Of a DNA stretch of 64,000 nt, positions 25,401 through 36,410 are shown piece by piece. The stretch's first letter is position 1. Every line of letters starts with the position of its first letter. The notes under the pieces are model-generated. The model ran no database searches. It saw nothing but the letters and a program-made list of their open reading frames with translations, and was not told the origin of the DNA. Where the stretch lies: the NCBI GenBank assembly GCA_032164295.1, contig JAJHTX010000001.1, forward strand, positions 2,790,001 through 2,854,000, read 5' to 3'. This DNA comes from Inonotus obliquus. Lineage: Eukaryota > Basidiomycota > Agaricomycetes > Hymenochaetales > Hymenochaetaceae. The translations under genes and the position numbers were made by a program.

Positions 25401-26983
25401 GTTGACATTCAAGAAGATCAGCCTTTAGACCATAAGCGCTATTATATCTGGCGTCAGGGTTCTTTACAAGGAGCTGCCCAAATACGGGGAGTTAGACGAT
25501 ACGATTGAGTGCATTGTACGCGTGCTCGCCTTCTCAATTATCTGGGCGACCACTTGCGGAATATCCCTTCTGAATTCGTGTACGGGCATTGGACGTCTTT
25601 GAGCAATGGCGTGAAGGATTTCCGTTGGACTTCCTTCAAACGGCATTTGACCTTGACCAACCAAAAGCGTCCAGAACAGTATGCCTGGGAGCCAAAGAGG
25701 AGGGAGGGGAAGCGAAGCGGATACGCGTCAGCTAGAAACTAACACTGAGAGAGACAATAAAATACCAAGCGAGTAAAGGTCCGTCCGATGATCTTCATGA
25801 GATGTTTCAATACTTCCGGTTTGCTCTGGAGCAAGATAACAAAGAGCCTCCTTGACTTTCCGTTTCGATAGCTCTTCAAGGGTATCAGCCGCGATAACAA
25901 GGGCAGAAGGGCCACCAAGTTGCTCAAGAGAAATTGAGCGGTTTCCAAAATGGGCAAAGCGTACTAAGCCAGAATGTCCGTTAAGGTGGAAGGCGTTGGC
26001 TCGGACTTCCCGATGAATAATGCCTTGTCTGCTGTATGTCAGGATGCCTTTATGTAATCAAATGCGGAGAAACTTGCTTATGAACAAGCTCCAAGCAATG
26101 TGTTGATTGTATGGAGAATCTGGAAGAATAACGATCAATATACCTGGTATCGGGATCATATGGCGAACGTACTCCAAGAACGAAGCCAAGTCCATGACGC
26201 CGTAATAGCTGTGATCTTCCTGATGATCCTCGTCCTCATCAAACGCGGTATACCTCGGTTCAGGAGTTGAAGTTACACGAAACTCTGGAGGCTTTGCTAG
26301 GAGAAGCTCATTGACTTTTGATGGTGGGAAGTAACGGCCAAGGTCATTTGGGCCAGGATGTGCCATTAATAATATCACGCAATCTCCACTCTCCCTGGAG
26401 TAGGAATGTGAGCTCTCTCAGTGCGAGAAATTAGGCCCGCAGACGAACTTGGGAAAAGTCATGAGCTCGATCACTCGCAACACAATGCTCGTAGCCTCCG
26501 GATTACTCGAAAGCTGGTCAAGTCTGAAGTGAAATAATAAAATTTCGTTAATTTGGCAGAATAGTGTATGAAAATAATACATACATATGAGCCTCGCGCT
26601 CCTATGTGGTCACATAATGCTAGTCAGCCACTCGGATCGCGAAGAGTCTATTAATTAATACTACACACGAGACAGATTGCTCCGCTCCCGGACTGATTGA
26701 TATTATAGGTCAGAGTCGAAACAGAAATGCATTGGATGGATGACTCACTGCAGGCGCTATCTTAGCCAACACGTTCTGTCCATCTCTGAGATCCACGCCG
26801 ACGGACAAGATTGTCTGAGAGCCGGTATCAGCCCATTCTGTAGCCTTTGAGGAAGACGGTGAGTTTGAGGATAATAAGAAAGAGGGTGGAACGAACCGAT
26901 TCAAATACATAACCAGGTATAGCCAAGTGACCGTCTTTAAAGAATAAATTTGGCAGGACGGGTTGGACCAACTTCCTCCGCAT
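16462..26983 (-). CDS. Giant hybrid histidine kinase: pseudokinase, AAA ATPase, GAF, HisKA, HATPase, receiver
   Basis: This many-exon gene encodes a Mak/Chk1-type (fungal group X) two-component sensor. A Ser/Thr-kinase-like domain covers about 26983-25180, with [20 protein letters not shown] and [11 protein letters not shown]. An AAA-type ATPase follows: a Walker A GPAGVGKS assembled across an intron near 24640-24560, and a Walker [12 protein letters not shown] near 23990. A long helical region runs to about 20480. A GAF domain spans about 20079-19160 ([40 protein letters not shown]). The H-box is MSHELRTPF near 18925. The ATPase domain has [20 protein letters not shown] near 17870. The receiver has VLIAEDND and FDHHMPICDG with the phospho-Asp. 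The last exon ends [10 protein letters not shown] at 16462. These proteins feed the phosphorelay that controls stress MAP kinases. The start at 26983 is the least certain edge. Confidence 0.85.
17289..17678 (-). other. Receiver-like (pseudo-receiver) segment inside the hybrid kinase
   Basis: Between the HATPase and the true receiver lies a segment with alternating hydrophobic strands: [28 protein letters not shown], then [20 protein letters not shown]. The pattern resembles a receiver fold ending in the usual K-P, but the acidic N-terminal pair is replaced by SS. It is therefore probably inactive and structural. This is an inference from the fold pattern only. Confidence 0.45.
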
Positions 26984-27404
26984 TGGTAATAGAAAGTGAT
27001 GATGAGTTCGGCAAGGCGGGCAACGTGGACAGCCAGCTTGTAGAGTGGTAGCGGGAGAAAAGGAAGATAGACCACCAATCGAGGGAGGGACGGCGTCTAG
27101 GGAAGATCATGTGGCATGACGACTGGAAGCATCTTCACCTGGCTGGGTGCAGTGACGCCCCCTTGTGCGCTATAATCGTTGATCGCCAAACACTCTCGTG
27201 CCGAGTAGCTTGTTGGCGTGTGTTTACTCATCACTCTAATTTTATTTATGCCAAGTACAATCATAACTCGCGAATGAGATTTTAAAAATTACAAACAACA
27301 CTCGGAAAAAGCATGATCAAATGAGAGTATGGAAATAATCCACATCAAGATGTCACTGGACGCCCACACATCAGTTCGTGTACTCATCCACACATAACAA
27401 TCGA
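26984..27404. other. Intergenic, 5' flank of hybrid kinase and 3' flank of SUB2
   Basis: Both neighbours lie on the minus strand. The region next to 26984 is rich in CT-type leader sequence on the minus strand and could contain an extra 5' exon of the kinase gene. No separate gene is seen. Confidence 0.4.
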
Positions 27405-29356
27405 TCACTCACTGTAACTGGCCGCATCAATTTTATCAGGCAGTTCGGGAACCGCCACTTCAAACCGCGCTTGAATCTGGCTCATTACAGTCTGGTCCGC
27501 CTCAGAAGACACAAACGTAATGGCTAGACCCTTCGTTCCGAACCGACCAGCGCGACTTTAACACCAGTAAGCAACGAACGCCAAATGTAATGCGATTGCA
27601 AGTCAGGATACACTCACCCGACACGGTGAAGATAACTGTCAGCATCTTGTGGACAGTCGTAGTTGATCACAATGTTCACTCGTTCAACATCGATGCCTCG
27701 ACCAAAGATATCGGTAGCTACTAGAATTCGTTTCTCGAATGCCTTGAATGCCATGTATCGATTGATTCTATCAAATATTGATCAATCGATTGTAGTAGAT
27801 ATGTGACAGTTAGGACGCACCGCTCCTCCTGCGTCAAACCCGAGTGGATGCTAATACTCGGGAAATTGCAGGACTGCAGCAATTTATCCAACTCAATGGC
27901 ACGGGCCACGGATTTCACGAAAATTACGACCTTAGGTTATGTTGAATGCCGGAGAAGCAAAGGAGCTAGTGTCTCAACAAACCTGATTGAACTCTAACGA
28001 GTCAAGGAGCTCGTTAAGCTTCCTGTTCTTCTGGATTTCTTCCAGCTTTACATAGTGCTGCTGTAACCCGTGTAGTGTTAATTTTGTCTCGTCGTCCACA
28101 AAAATCTCGAGGGGCTGATCACAACCATTAGTACGTGGAATGTGAAGTGGAGACTGTCACCTACGTTCGCCATGAACTTCTTGCATGTTACTCGGATGTC
28201 CTTAGCCAAAGTTGCGGAGAACATCATGACCTGTTTGTGATGAGGAGTGACGCGGAAGATTTCCTGGACGTCGCGTCGCATGTCTGCAGGTTGGCCGAAA
28301 ATGTGAGATAAGATGTCGAGAACGGAGCAAAAAGGAGTTTTAAAAAAGAAACGGTCTCGACTGCAACCCTACAACCCACAATCCCTCCTGACAACCGCCT
28401 CTTAACTTTGACCGCTCAACGGACATTTCTTCGGATGAAGACACGCGGTGGACATGCGTGCAGTCGACAGTGACTTTGGTGGAAATCAACCTCAAACTGC
28501 CCGCCGCGACATAACAAGATGGTGGTAAAGGAGTACATGCAGGCCGCGATAGGTCGCAAACGATGCCATGGAATGCAGAAAAGGAGTAGTGGGCCGAAAT
28601 TTCGCGGGACTAACCAAGCTGTTCGAGCATTTTATCGCACTCGTCGAGGACAAAGTGCTTGACGTGCGATAGATTAATTATCTTGTCCCTTGCGAGGGCG
28701 TTTAGGCGGCCAGGAGTCGCTACCACGATATGCGGACACTTGGTCTTGTCTTTCAGAAGTTCCGCGTCTTTCTGGATCGGTGTGCCACCATAAAATGTGG
28801 CAATGCGAACGTCGGGCATGTATTTGGCGAACCGATTGTACTCGTTCCTTATTTGAAATGCGAGTTCCCTGGTGTGACAGAGAACAAGCACGGAGACTTC
28901 CCCGTTGGATGGCTCCAGCTGTTGAAGTGTCGCCAGTACGAAGACTGCGGTCTTTCCGTGACCCGACTTTGCCTGGCAGAGAACGTCCATTCCAAGTATG
29001 GCCTGCGGAATACACTCTTGTTGAACTGTGGCGGCGGCAATAAGTTAGACCTTCCCAAGAGTGAAGAGAGAAGCAACGCCAGCTCACCTTCAGAAGGATG
29101 CTCAAAACCCAGGTCACTGATGGCGCGAAGCAACTCCGCTTTCAAAAGGAAGTCCCTGGGGCGCACATTATCGGTCTATTCGTTCATCACAGAAGGCATA
29201 AACTCACCTGAAGCCAGTGGAGTGGATGCCAGAGAAGTTTTTCTTCTCTTTGTCGTCACCATCAGTTCCACCATTCGAAACAGCCGCGCCATTGGTAATG
29301 ACGTCCTGTTCGTCTTCATAGTCGATGAGTTCCTCGGTGTTGTCGTGGCTGGCCAT
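27405..29356 (-). CDS. SUB2: ATP-dependent RNA helicase Sub2/UAP56
   Basis: Sub2 is the DECD-box helicase of the TREX complex; it acts in spliceosome assembly and mRNA export in the nucleus. The N-terminus is [20 protein letters not shown]. Visible motifs in order are [20 protein letters not shown], the Q-motif exon ending [20 protein letters not shown], motif [79 protein letters not shown] and [13 protein letters not shown]. It ends IDAASYSE at 27405; a further splice of GTGAGT at that point is possible. Motif I has His where UAP56 family members normally have Met (SGMGKT). The exon ending DKMLEQL is separated from [10 protein letters not shown] by a 331-nt intron, far longer than any other seen here. 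Length and motif order match the family. Confidence 0.94.
28284..28614 (-). other. Unusually long (331 nt) SUB2 intron
   Basis: The donor is GTTAGT (28614 downwards) and the acceptor is CCTGCAG (ending 28284). A pyrimidine-rich tract (CGTTTCTTTTTT) lies upstream of the acceptor. Most other introns in the window are about 47-70 nt. Retention adds an in-frame TAG immediately after the donor (CAG CTT GGT TAG). No snoRNA boxes or open frame are evident inside. Confidence 0.85.
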
Positions 29357-29672
29357 TGTCGATTTGCTAGCTTAAAGAAATGAATTGGGAGTGAAGATGT
29401 CGAAGTGAACGTTGAGGAATGAGGAAGGAACAGCGTCACTGAAAACGACGCGACTGTGGGTGGTTGATTACATAATACGTGTTCAGCCTGCAAACCTGAC
29501 CAAATAGAAATAAACACATAAAATTCGGAACGTACATATGTACGTTATGAAGAAACTTTCTATATTAATATTATTACGAGTCTATCTCCCGACTAGTGTC
29601 TACCTGTGTACCCAGGAGCTTCTATTCTGAGACGTCTATACTCTGGTATTCGCGCGAAACATTTAGCTGCAT
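29357..29672. other. Intergenic, SUB2 upstream and carrier 3' flank
   Basis: This contains the presumed SUB2 promoter and leader, near 29357-29500. I see no gene in it. The palindromic string ACGTACATATGTACGT at 29531-29546 is a notable dyad. Confidence 0.5.
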
Positions 29673-30973
29673 TCATGTCCTCCATAACTTCTTCAGTTGC
29701 TAGGAGAAGGGTCATAAGTACACTGTACTTGACAGCCAAAGCAAGTCTACGCGTTATCTTACCTCATAGAATACGAAGAGCAAAACGGTGTTGGGGCCAA
29801 GGCGGATGAAAGCAGGAGTCCAGCCTTTGAAAAGGAATCGAGGTCCTTCTTCCCTGAGCGACCGTAGGAAAACTTCAACGGGACTTGCGCTATGGGACTA
29901 TGACAAAACAGGCTTGTAGATTTTGGCCCACATCATTGAAAGACCTTCATCACTTACCACAGACATTAATCTCGACTTCATCACGTCAAAAGGTGCACAG
30001 ATGGCTTGAAAACATATGTTAGCAGTTTATGACCTGCAGGGGGAAAGCATACTTGTCGCGACAAAGCCTGCGCTGATGCTCGCAGTGCAATGCAAGCCAA
30101 TTCCATCATGGAACTGATAATCGAAAACCGGTAGGCGATGTCCGAGTAAGAGCTGCTTGAAGAAATCATATCTACGACCGAATCAGGGTCCATATACTAC
30201 TCTTGCTATGTACGACTTACGATCCAACCTGTGAGGCCTGGAATTCATGAATGTATTTCCTCGACAAAAACTTCACATGGAAAGCTCACGTTCATTAAAA
30301 TTGCCCTAGTCTATGCAACAGTCAATCACTAGTAGGAGGGGAGAACGAGAGGCACTCACTGTATTGGTTCCGATTCCTCTGAATAGCCCCTTTGCTCCCT
30401 CTTGCTTGACCAGACTCACCAAACCGCTCAGGGCATTGGAATAGCCAAACCGCTCATTCGGAGGTCTTAATTGGTCAGTCGTCATTCGCACGAGAAGAAT
30501 GTCTGATCTGAAATTGTTAGCTCCGTAGAAAGAGTCGACTAATCCAACACACCTGCAGGATTTCCAGCGATTCCTCCCAGACCTCCGGCTACACCAGCAG
30601 CGAGAAGCAGCTGCCCTGTACTCGCACCATTATCTCCAGCTAAATGCCCCTTGATTTCATCGTAGCTTCCGAGGCGCACCAACGAGTATGACATCTGGCG
30701 TAAAAGAGATGCAGAGAGTCCTGTATAGAGACTACGGATACCTGCATCTGTGATGGCGACTCGAAGAACGTGAAGAGTTGACGGAGGCTTTGACCCAGAG
30801 AAACTGTTTGCCAGAGTCTGCATGCGACTACAATCATTCTCTGAGCATTTTGGAATAGAGAGACAGGACAAGAGCTAAACGCACACTTTAGTCAAATCGA
30901 GCGGGTGGGTGCAGCACGCAGCCATAGACGCTGCGACTCCTCCAAGCCAGAAAGGATACTGGGATTTGGGCAT
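29673..30973 (-). CDS. DIC1: Mitochondrial dicarboxylate-type carrier
   Basis: This is a mitochondrial carrier family (SLC25) protein of the inner membrane. The start YPFWLGGVAASMAACCTHPL carries the first carrier signature with Pro-x-Asp (HPLDLTKV), which joins across an intron to RMQTLANSF. Repeat 2 includes SLVRLGSYDEIKGHLAGDNG and ILLVRMTTDQLRPPNERFGY. Repeat 3 includes ICAPFDVMKSRLMS and FLFKGWTPAFIRLGPNTVL. The last exon, QLKKLWRT, stops at 29673. The SxxRMTxDxxxPxxxRxxY block is typical of the dicarboxylate/oxoglutarate branch, which exchanges malate or succinate for phosphate. Substrate assignment is by family resemblance, so other dicarboxylate or thiosulfate carriers cannot be ruled out. 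At least five short introns are present. Confidence 0.85.
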
Positions 30974-31305
30974 GTCTATTCTCTATGTCTCTATAAAGAA
31001 CGGAGTAAAAGGACCCAAAAAAACAGAAAAATCTATCGGCGCCGACGTCGCATGGGAGACAAATGATAAAATCAATGTGAGAGGAGAGAGGGAAGACTCA
31101 GTGAACTTTTGCTGTGCCGGTTATCCGGCTATCCAAAGATGTGATGACGAATCATAGCGAATCAGTGTCAGCACTCGTACCAGTCTACTATAAGACGTCT
31201 TCCTAACCCACTGCTACTAGATTTATTTCCGGAAGAAAAGCCATCTCGCATATTTGTGGTATAAGGTGATATGTACATATTCCTTAATTACCCTGGTTAC
31301 CTCAC
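30974..31305. other. Intergenic, carrier upstream and galactanase 3' flank
   Basis: Both neighbouring genes are on the minus strand. The region holds the carrier promoter and the galactanase 3' untranslated region. Nothing else is recognised. Confidence 0.5.
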
Positions 31306-33442
31306 TCAGCCCTGCTGATAAACGATAATCTTATCAAGATCCGCGGCATAGTCTGCGTACAGGAAGGATGAGTACGGATCCTGTTATATATGAAGAGAAA
31401 TGGCCTTACTGCTTTGTCCAGCCGAGAAAGTCAAAGCATTGGCCCCGTTGGTTAAGGTCAACTTGACAGGCACACTGAGAATAACATTGCCGCCTCCTGT
31501 ATTTGGCTGATCAACGACTGTACTAGGTCCGCCATTTACGCTACATTAATGCCAGGGGAAAGGGATACGATTAACTTCTTTTATGCGATTCGAGAACACA
31601 CTAAATAAAGTACCTGACGGTTGTGTTTCTCCAAGACGAATCGCCGTTCGCATAATACAACGCAACCCATTGCTCCTTTCCACTTCCTTGTACATTGTTC
31701 ATCGTCAATGACCCGCCGTTTCCTAGTATAACTCTTTAGCGAGAGGGCCGCGTTAAGTAGGACCAGCATCACGCACCTAGCCATCCGACGGCCCTACCGC
31801 CCGAAAACGATGAGCCGGTGAGGATTGTCGCACTCCCCGAAATCGTACCTGATTCTGCTTCGTATGCCGTTCCAGTGGCAACTGCATAAGTACCAGCATT
31901 GACGTTAACGCTCCATACATCAGCTTGGACGATCTGAGGAGATCCTGATGAGAAATCCAAGGGGAACCACATATAGCGACTACTTCCAAGGAGGGACGGC
32001 CTCCACCTATCACCCATGTAAATGGCGTTGGATCCTAACGGTAGATCGAACGCATTTTGAGAGAAATACGTTCTGGTACTTGCTGGTGCGATGTCTGCTT
32101 GGCTAGACCAAGGACCAGAAAGCGACTACAGGACAATCCAGAGGGATGTCAGAGGCGAGTAACTTGACCAGAAATAATTCTCACCGATGCCCGGAAGAAT
32201 TTGTTTGGATTGGGATCCCATCCGCTCGTGTGCGAAGCAATTAAATAATATACCTATGAAAAACTTCGGCTTTTGGTACATTCTCTGAGCGTGCTGTAGC
32301 ATACATTATCACGCTTCACAATACCAGGCGATTCCAAAGTTGAACCTATTCGGCATGATCAACCCACGACCCGGCTATTACAATTTGACAAACGAACCAT
32401 TGAGCTGCGAGACTACGGAGGTGACATTGTAATAGTTCGAATCCAAGCGTGCAATCTTGAAGTTCTGATTGTTATCAGAGGCATACAGCAGATACGCCGT
32501 GGCTTTGAATAACACTCGTCAGGATGAACACTAGATGACTAGGTGCATAGATGTAACGTACCGTCGGCTTCGAGTGATGATGGTTATGTCTCTTAGTCAC
32601 CGAAAAATCAGAAAAGTATTGGTCGGTACTTACTGTCGAGGAACAAGCCCATGTCCCTGGAGTCAGCGCCAAGTGGCTTCCAGCTCGTCTTGTAGGTATA
32701 AGGGCCTACACAACAGACTGTTGTAAAAAAGATATCTTAAGTTCGACAAGAGAAGACAGACCGCAGGGTGTCTTAGAAGTGGCCAGGCCAACCATTGCGG
32801 CCCCGTAACTGGAAGCTTGGAATTAGCTTGGAGAAAGTAGGAAAACCGCATTCGTACTTGGAACTGTCCGAATGGAACCACATCACATATTCTTGGTTCT
32901 TTTGGTACGAGTTAGGAAATATTTGTGAGTGCGGAAAATTTGTCCAACCTGTCCGTTAAATAAGACTGTAGCGATACGTATTAATTAAACAGGTGCTTCT
33001 GAGCAGCAGGCACCTCTACCTTTTGGACGCTCAATAATATTGGAACTGGATATCATAGTCCCAGCTATAGGCGTCAGTGCATTATTTTGCCGAGACCAGT
33101 TAACGAGGTCTGATGACTAGATCTTGACGTTGAGATGGTACTGTCCAGTCCATAGTAGACAAACAGCTTACCGAATAGCATGACACGGCCGAAAATAACG
33201 CGCTGTTCGCCGATTTGTCCTCACCGAACCAGTAGTAGGTAGAACCAACCTGGATGCTATATGGATTAATGCCGTGCACTGTCTCGGAATGGTCCTACCT
33301 TCAGGATGCCGGCTCCATGCGCCTGTATAGTATTCCCTGCTGTATCTGTCCATGCCGCACCAGGAACTATGACATTCTGCGCTGAGACGAAAGCAAAGAG
33401 ACCAGGTAGAGCACAGAGGATGCACTTGAGAGGGGAAAACAT
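31306..33442 (-). CDS. Secreted exo-beta-1,3-galactanase, GH43 with CBM35
   Basis: The predicted enzyme removes galactose units from the beta-1,3-galactan backbone of arabinogalactan. A signal peptide (MFSPLKCILCALPGLFAFVS, cut near Ala-Gln) is followed by VPGAAWTDTAGNTIQAHGAG. The catalytic domain contains YYWFGEDKSANSALFSAVSC, ERPKVVYNEKNQEYVMWFHS, LESPGIVKRDNVYYLIASH, SQNAFDLPLGSNAIYMGDRW and WRPSLLGSSRYMWFPLDFSS. A CBM35 follows (YEAESGTISGSATILTGSSF; VALYYANGDSSWRNTTVSVN) and ends DLDKIIVYQQG. The match to the Phanerochaete GH43 subfamily-24 enzyme as I remember it is very close throughout. That enzyme uses a Glu acid and an unusual Gln base; LESPG and SQNAF probably carry the equivalents. 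The coding region is split by about ten short introns. An ATG 18 nt upstream is also possible. Confidence 0.92.
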
Positions 33443-33968
33443 GGATGATTGCCACGTCAATGTGCCCTACCCATTGTTGCATCCTTAAATACTACAGGAG
33501 GTTCAATTTCTCCGCAGAGCCAAGCCGCATGCTGGAATTCAAGAAGCATATCCTTGCAAGCGGTTGTCGACGGCGCGAAGGTCTCCACGGAGTAACTTTC
33601 TTTGCGTTCGGCTTGACTGTCGTTTGCACTGGCAGATGTAGTCAAAAGGAATACGCCCGTTGCACATAATCAATGCCACCAGCATGAGGTTGGCCACATG
33701 TGAGACTGTGAGTCAGAACGGACTGCAGAAATTACCGAAACGTAGCCAGACTTTCAGATCTCCGTGCAACTGCATGTACATTTGATAACTGCAAGAAACA
33801 TAGAATACAGAAGAGAACGGAGAGGAGAAGCCGTTGAGATGTCCATTTCTGAGAGATCGACTTCACGTGTTGCTTTGTACCACGCGGAACGATCGACAAT
33901 GGTGTAAAATTCTCAACACGGTCCGGTCACTTCTTTTGCTTCTGCTGCGTCTCTTACATTCCTCAAAT
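33443..33968. other. Divergent promoter region, galactanase and ROK1
   Basis: About 525 bp separate the two starts. The galactanase side has a TATA-like box about 45 bp from its ATG; the ROK1 side is CT-rich (CTTTTGCTTCTGCTGCGTCTC). No gene is supported in between. Confidence 0.5.
33484..33491 (-). promoter_or_regulatory. TATA-like box of the galactanase gene
   Basis: On the minus strand the sequence reads TATTTAAG, 42-49 nt before the ATG at 33442. That is a plausible spacing for a regulated secreted enzyme with a short leader. The call rests on sequence and position only. Confidence 0.35.
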
Positions 33969-36116
33969 ATGGAAGCTTTCCAGTTGTTGTCCCGTGGAGG
34001 AGTCAAGTTCGACAAGAAGCGATTTGGGGCGGATGTGAAATTGTTTAACGTACGTCTAAGAAGTCGGATTTGGTGACTCAATTTTTTTAAGCTCAAACGG
34101 ACGGTGGATGCATCTCTTACCAGGACAAGGACCCGGAGAGGCCCAAAGTAGACGCTACGGGTGTGTTGCGGACGAATCCTCAGCTGCCTCCAGATTTGGA
34201 CTTCTTTAAGTATGCAAAAAGTGGTGGATCGAAGAGGAAGGCACTTCAGTCAACCATACACCAAGATGATGGGGAGACACAGACGGAGAGGAAACGTCCC
34301 AGGGCTGAAATTGAGAATAAGGAAGAAGGCCCAAGCCAACCACGCCATCGTGTCACGTCCAAGGGAAATGATGTACCTGAACCCATCCCGTCTATTGATG
34401 CTTTGCAGGAAGCATTTGGTGTTCCTTCCCGAATCATAACAAATCTGAAGGAATATGGTTACACTTCACTGACATCAATACAGTCGCATGCTGTTCCGGT
34501 CCTTCTGCAGGTTGGTAGCAGCCATCGTTGTACAGTGTATCTTCCTCATGAAATCATAGGGTCGCGACTTGGCTGCCATCTCACCGACTGGGACAGGAAA
34601 GACGCTCTCATATCTCATTCCTGTCATGTCTCTATTGAAGTCACCTATATTCGGCTCAAAGCAAGCTATGGGCTCGGGAGTCCGCGCCGTTATTCTGGCG
34701 CCGACAAAGGAACTGGCGCACCAGATACACAACGAATGTATGAAGTTGGCACAAGGGAGAAAGTGGCGGATTATCTTATTGAGCAAAGCGACTGCCGCCT
34801 CACTCTCCGACAAGTCAGTTAGCGACAAAGTCGGTTCGTAGTCAGATTTCTGCTCTTTTATTCGTTGCCTGACTAGTGGCCGCTTACCTTTCAGATGTCA
34901 TCGTTTCTACTCCGCTCAGACTTGTAGACTCGTTGAGAAAGGGACATTTTAACTTGGACAAGTGCGTTACTCTCAACGAAGAGGCGAGATGACGGACTGA
35001 TTTTACGGACTTTAGTGTCCGACACTTGATCCTGGATGAGGCTGATCGGCTTCTCGATTCCGAGTTCCTGTCTCAAACGTGGGATGTCTTATCCGCCTGT
35101 GCGCGCGACGATGTGCAAAAGGCGGCTTTCAGCGCCACTTTGCCGGCTGGTCCTGAGAAGATCACTATGGAGGCCATGAGAGATCCAATCCGAGTTGTCG
35201 TGGGCCTGAAGTGAGTTCGCTCTCCAGTTTTAACGTCGCTCTCGAATAAAATCCCCTCCTCCAGGGATACTCCTCTACCTTCTATTGAACAAAAACTTGT
35301 CTATGTAGCAGACGAGTTCTCAAAGCTACCTACACTTTTGCAACACCTCTCAAATCCGTATGCACCGCCCATCATGATATTCACATCTACCCAGCCCCGT
35401 GCATCATCCCTTGCTGAACAGCTAGTGTTAAACAACGTACAGAATGTTGATTGTCTGCATGCCGGGATGACAAACAAAGAACGGCAGGACACCGCATCGC
35501 GGATGAAAAGAGGTGAATGTTGGATTTTGATATGCACCGAGGTGATGGCTCGTGGCATGGACTTCAAGGGCGTCCAGGGTGTGATAAATTTCGATTTCCC
35601 TACGAGCGTCCAAAGTTACATTCATAGAATAGGTTGGTTGTCTCGATTGCGTTGTAATTGGAGATTCAGATTTATTACACGAGATCCCAGGACGTACTGG
35701 ACGTGCTGGTCGGGAAGGAATAGCTATTACTTACTTCACGGATGAGGATTCACCCTTCCTAAAATCGTTAGTCCTCTCTGTTCTTCCTGTACATACACTG
35801 ATCGTTTTCTTCCCGATAGGATTGCCAATGTTATGCTTCAGTCGGGTTCCACCGTCCCCGACTGGATCTTGAAACTGCCGAAGCCGTCCAAAATGAAACG
35901 ACGTACAATGGGTAGGGTGCAGAGGGGAGAAGCTATCACTAAAGACGGTCGTGTTGGGAAGCGCGAGGCTGTCAAAAAGAGGTACGCCGCGTCTGATCAG
36001 AGACTTCCTCTCAACTGATCACCTACAGGGAAATGATTGAGGCCTCGAAGAGGAGGAAAGCCAGGTTCCTTGGCAAGAAGTCAATGGAACTGCCGAATGC
36101 TAGAGAGATAGATTAG
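33969..36116 (+). CDS. ROK1: DEAD-box RNA helicase Rok1
   Basis: Rok1 (DDX52 in animals) acts in the nucleolus on 18S rRNA processing and small-subunit assembly. The start MEAFQLLSRGGVKFDKKRFG is family-typical. A charged linker follows, then SIDALQEAFGVPSRIITNLK and the Q-motif region YTSLTSIQSHAVPVLLQ. Motif I is SPTGTGKT, with VILAPTKELAHQI, STPLRL, LILDEADRLLD, FSATLPAG, IFTSTQPRA, GMTNKERQDTASRMKRGECW, ICTEVMARGMDFKG and HRIGRTGRAGREG (the last assembled across an intron near 35635-35690). The C-terminus is basic (KMKRRTMGRVQRGEAITKDG) and ends ELPNAREID at 36116. Six or more introns are present. Motif order and length fit the family. Confidence 0.93.
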
Positions 36117-36207
36117 CTGATCGAGCCATCTCTGACGTGTTTGAGATTGTTGACGATGGATGAATATGATAATGAAAGAAACTCAGTTCAAGCTTAGTTC
36201 TTAGTCA

Positions 36208-36243
36208 GACTACATTAGTAGTACTACTACTAGTACTGTAGTC
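36208..36243. repeat. 36-nt imperfect palindrome
   Basis: The stretch begins GACTACA and ends TGTAGTC, with alternating AGTAGT and ACTACT units between. Comparison with its own reverse complement gives 30 of 36 identical positions. It lies 92 bp after the ROK1 stop and about 170 bp before UPS2, so it could sit in the ROK1 3' end or in the UPS2 promoter. Confidence 0.75.
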
Positions 36244-36410
36244 GACCGTTTGTGCACGTGAGCGAAATCGGGTCGAATCGGATTTTGCCTGCAGAAAAAT
36301 CTTGGAGCGGTGAGTGGACAGAGGACCTCCGCTCCACACGCAACCATCGCTCGTGCGACTCTGCGAGTCACCTTCATTTCGGCTCTTAACGTTCTTTACG
36401 ACTGGCAACG

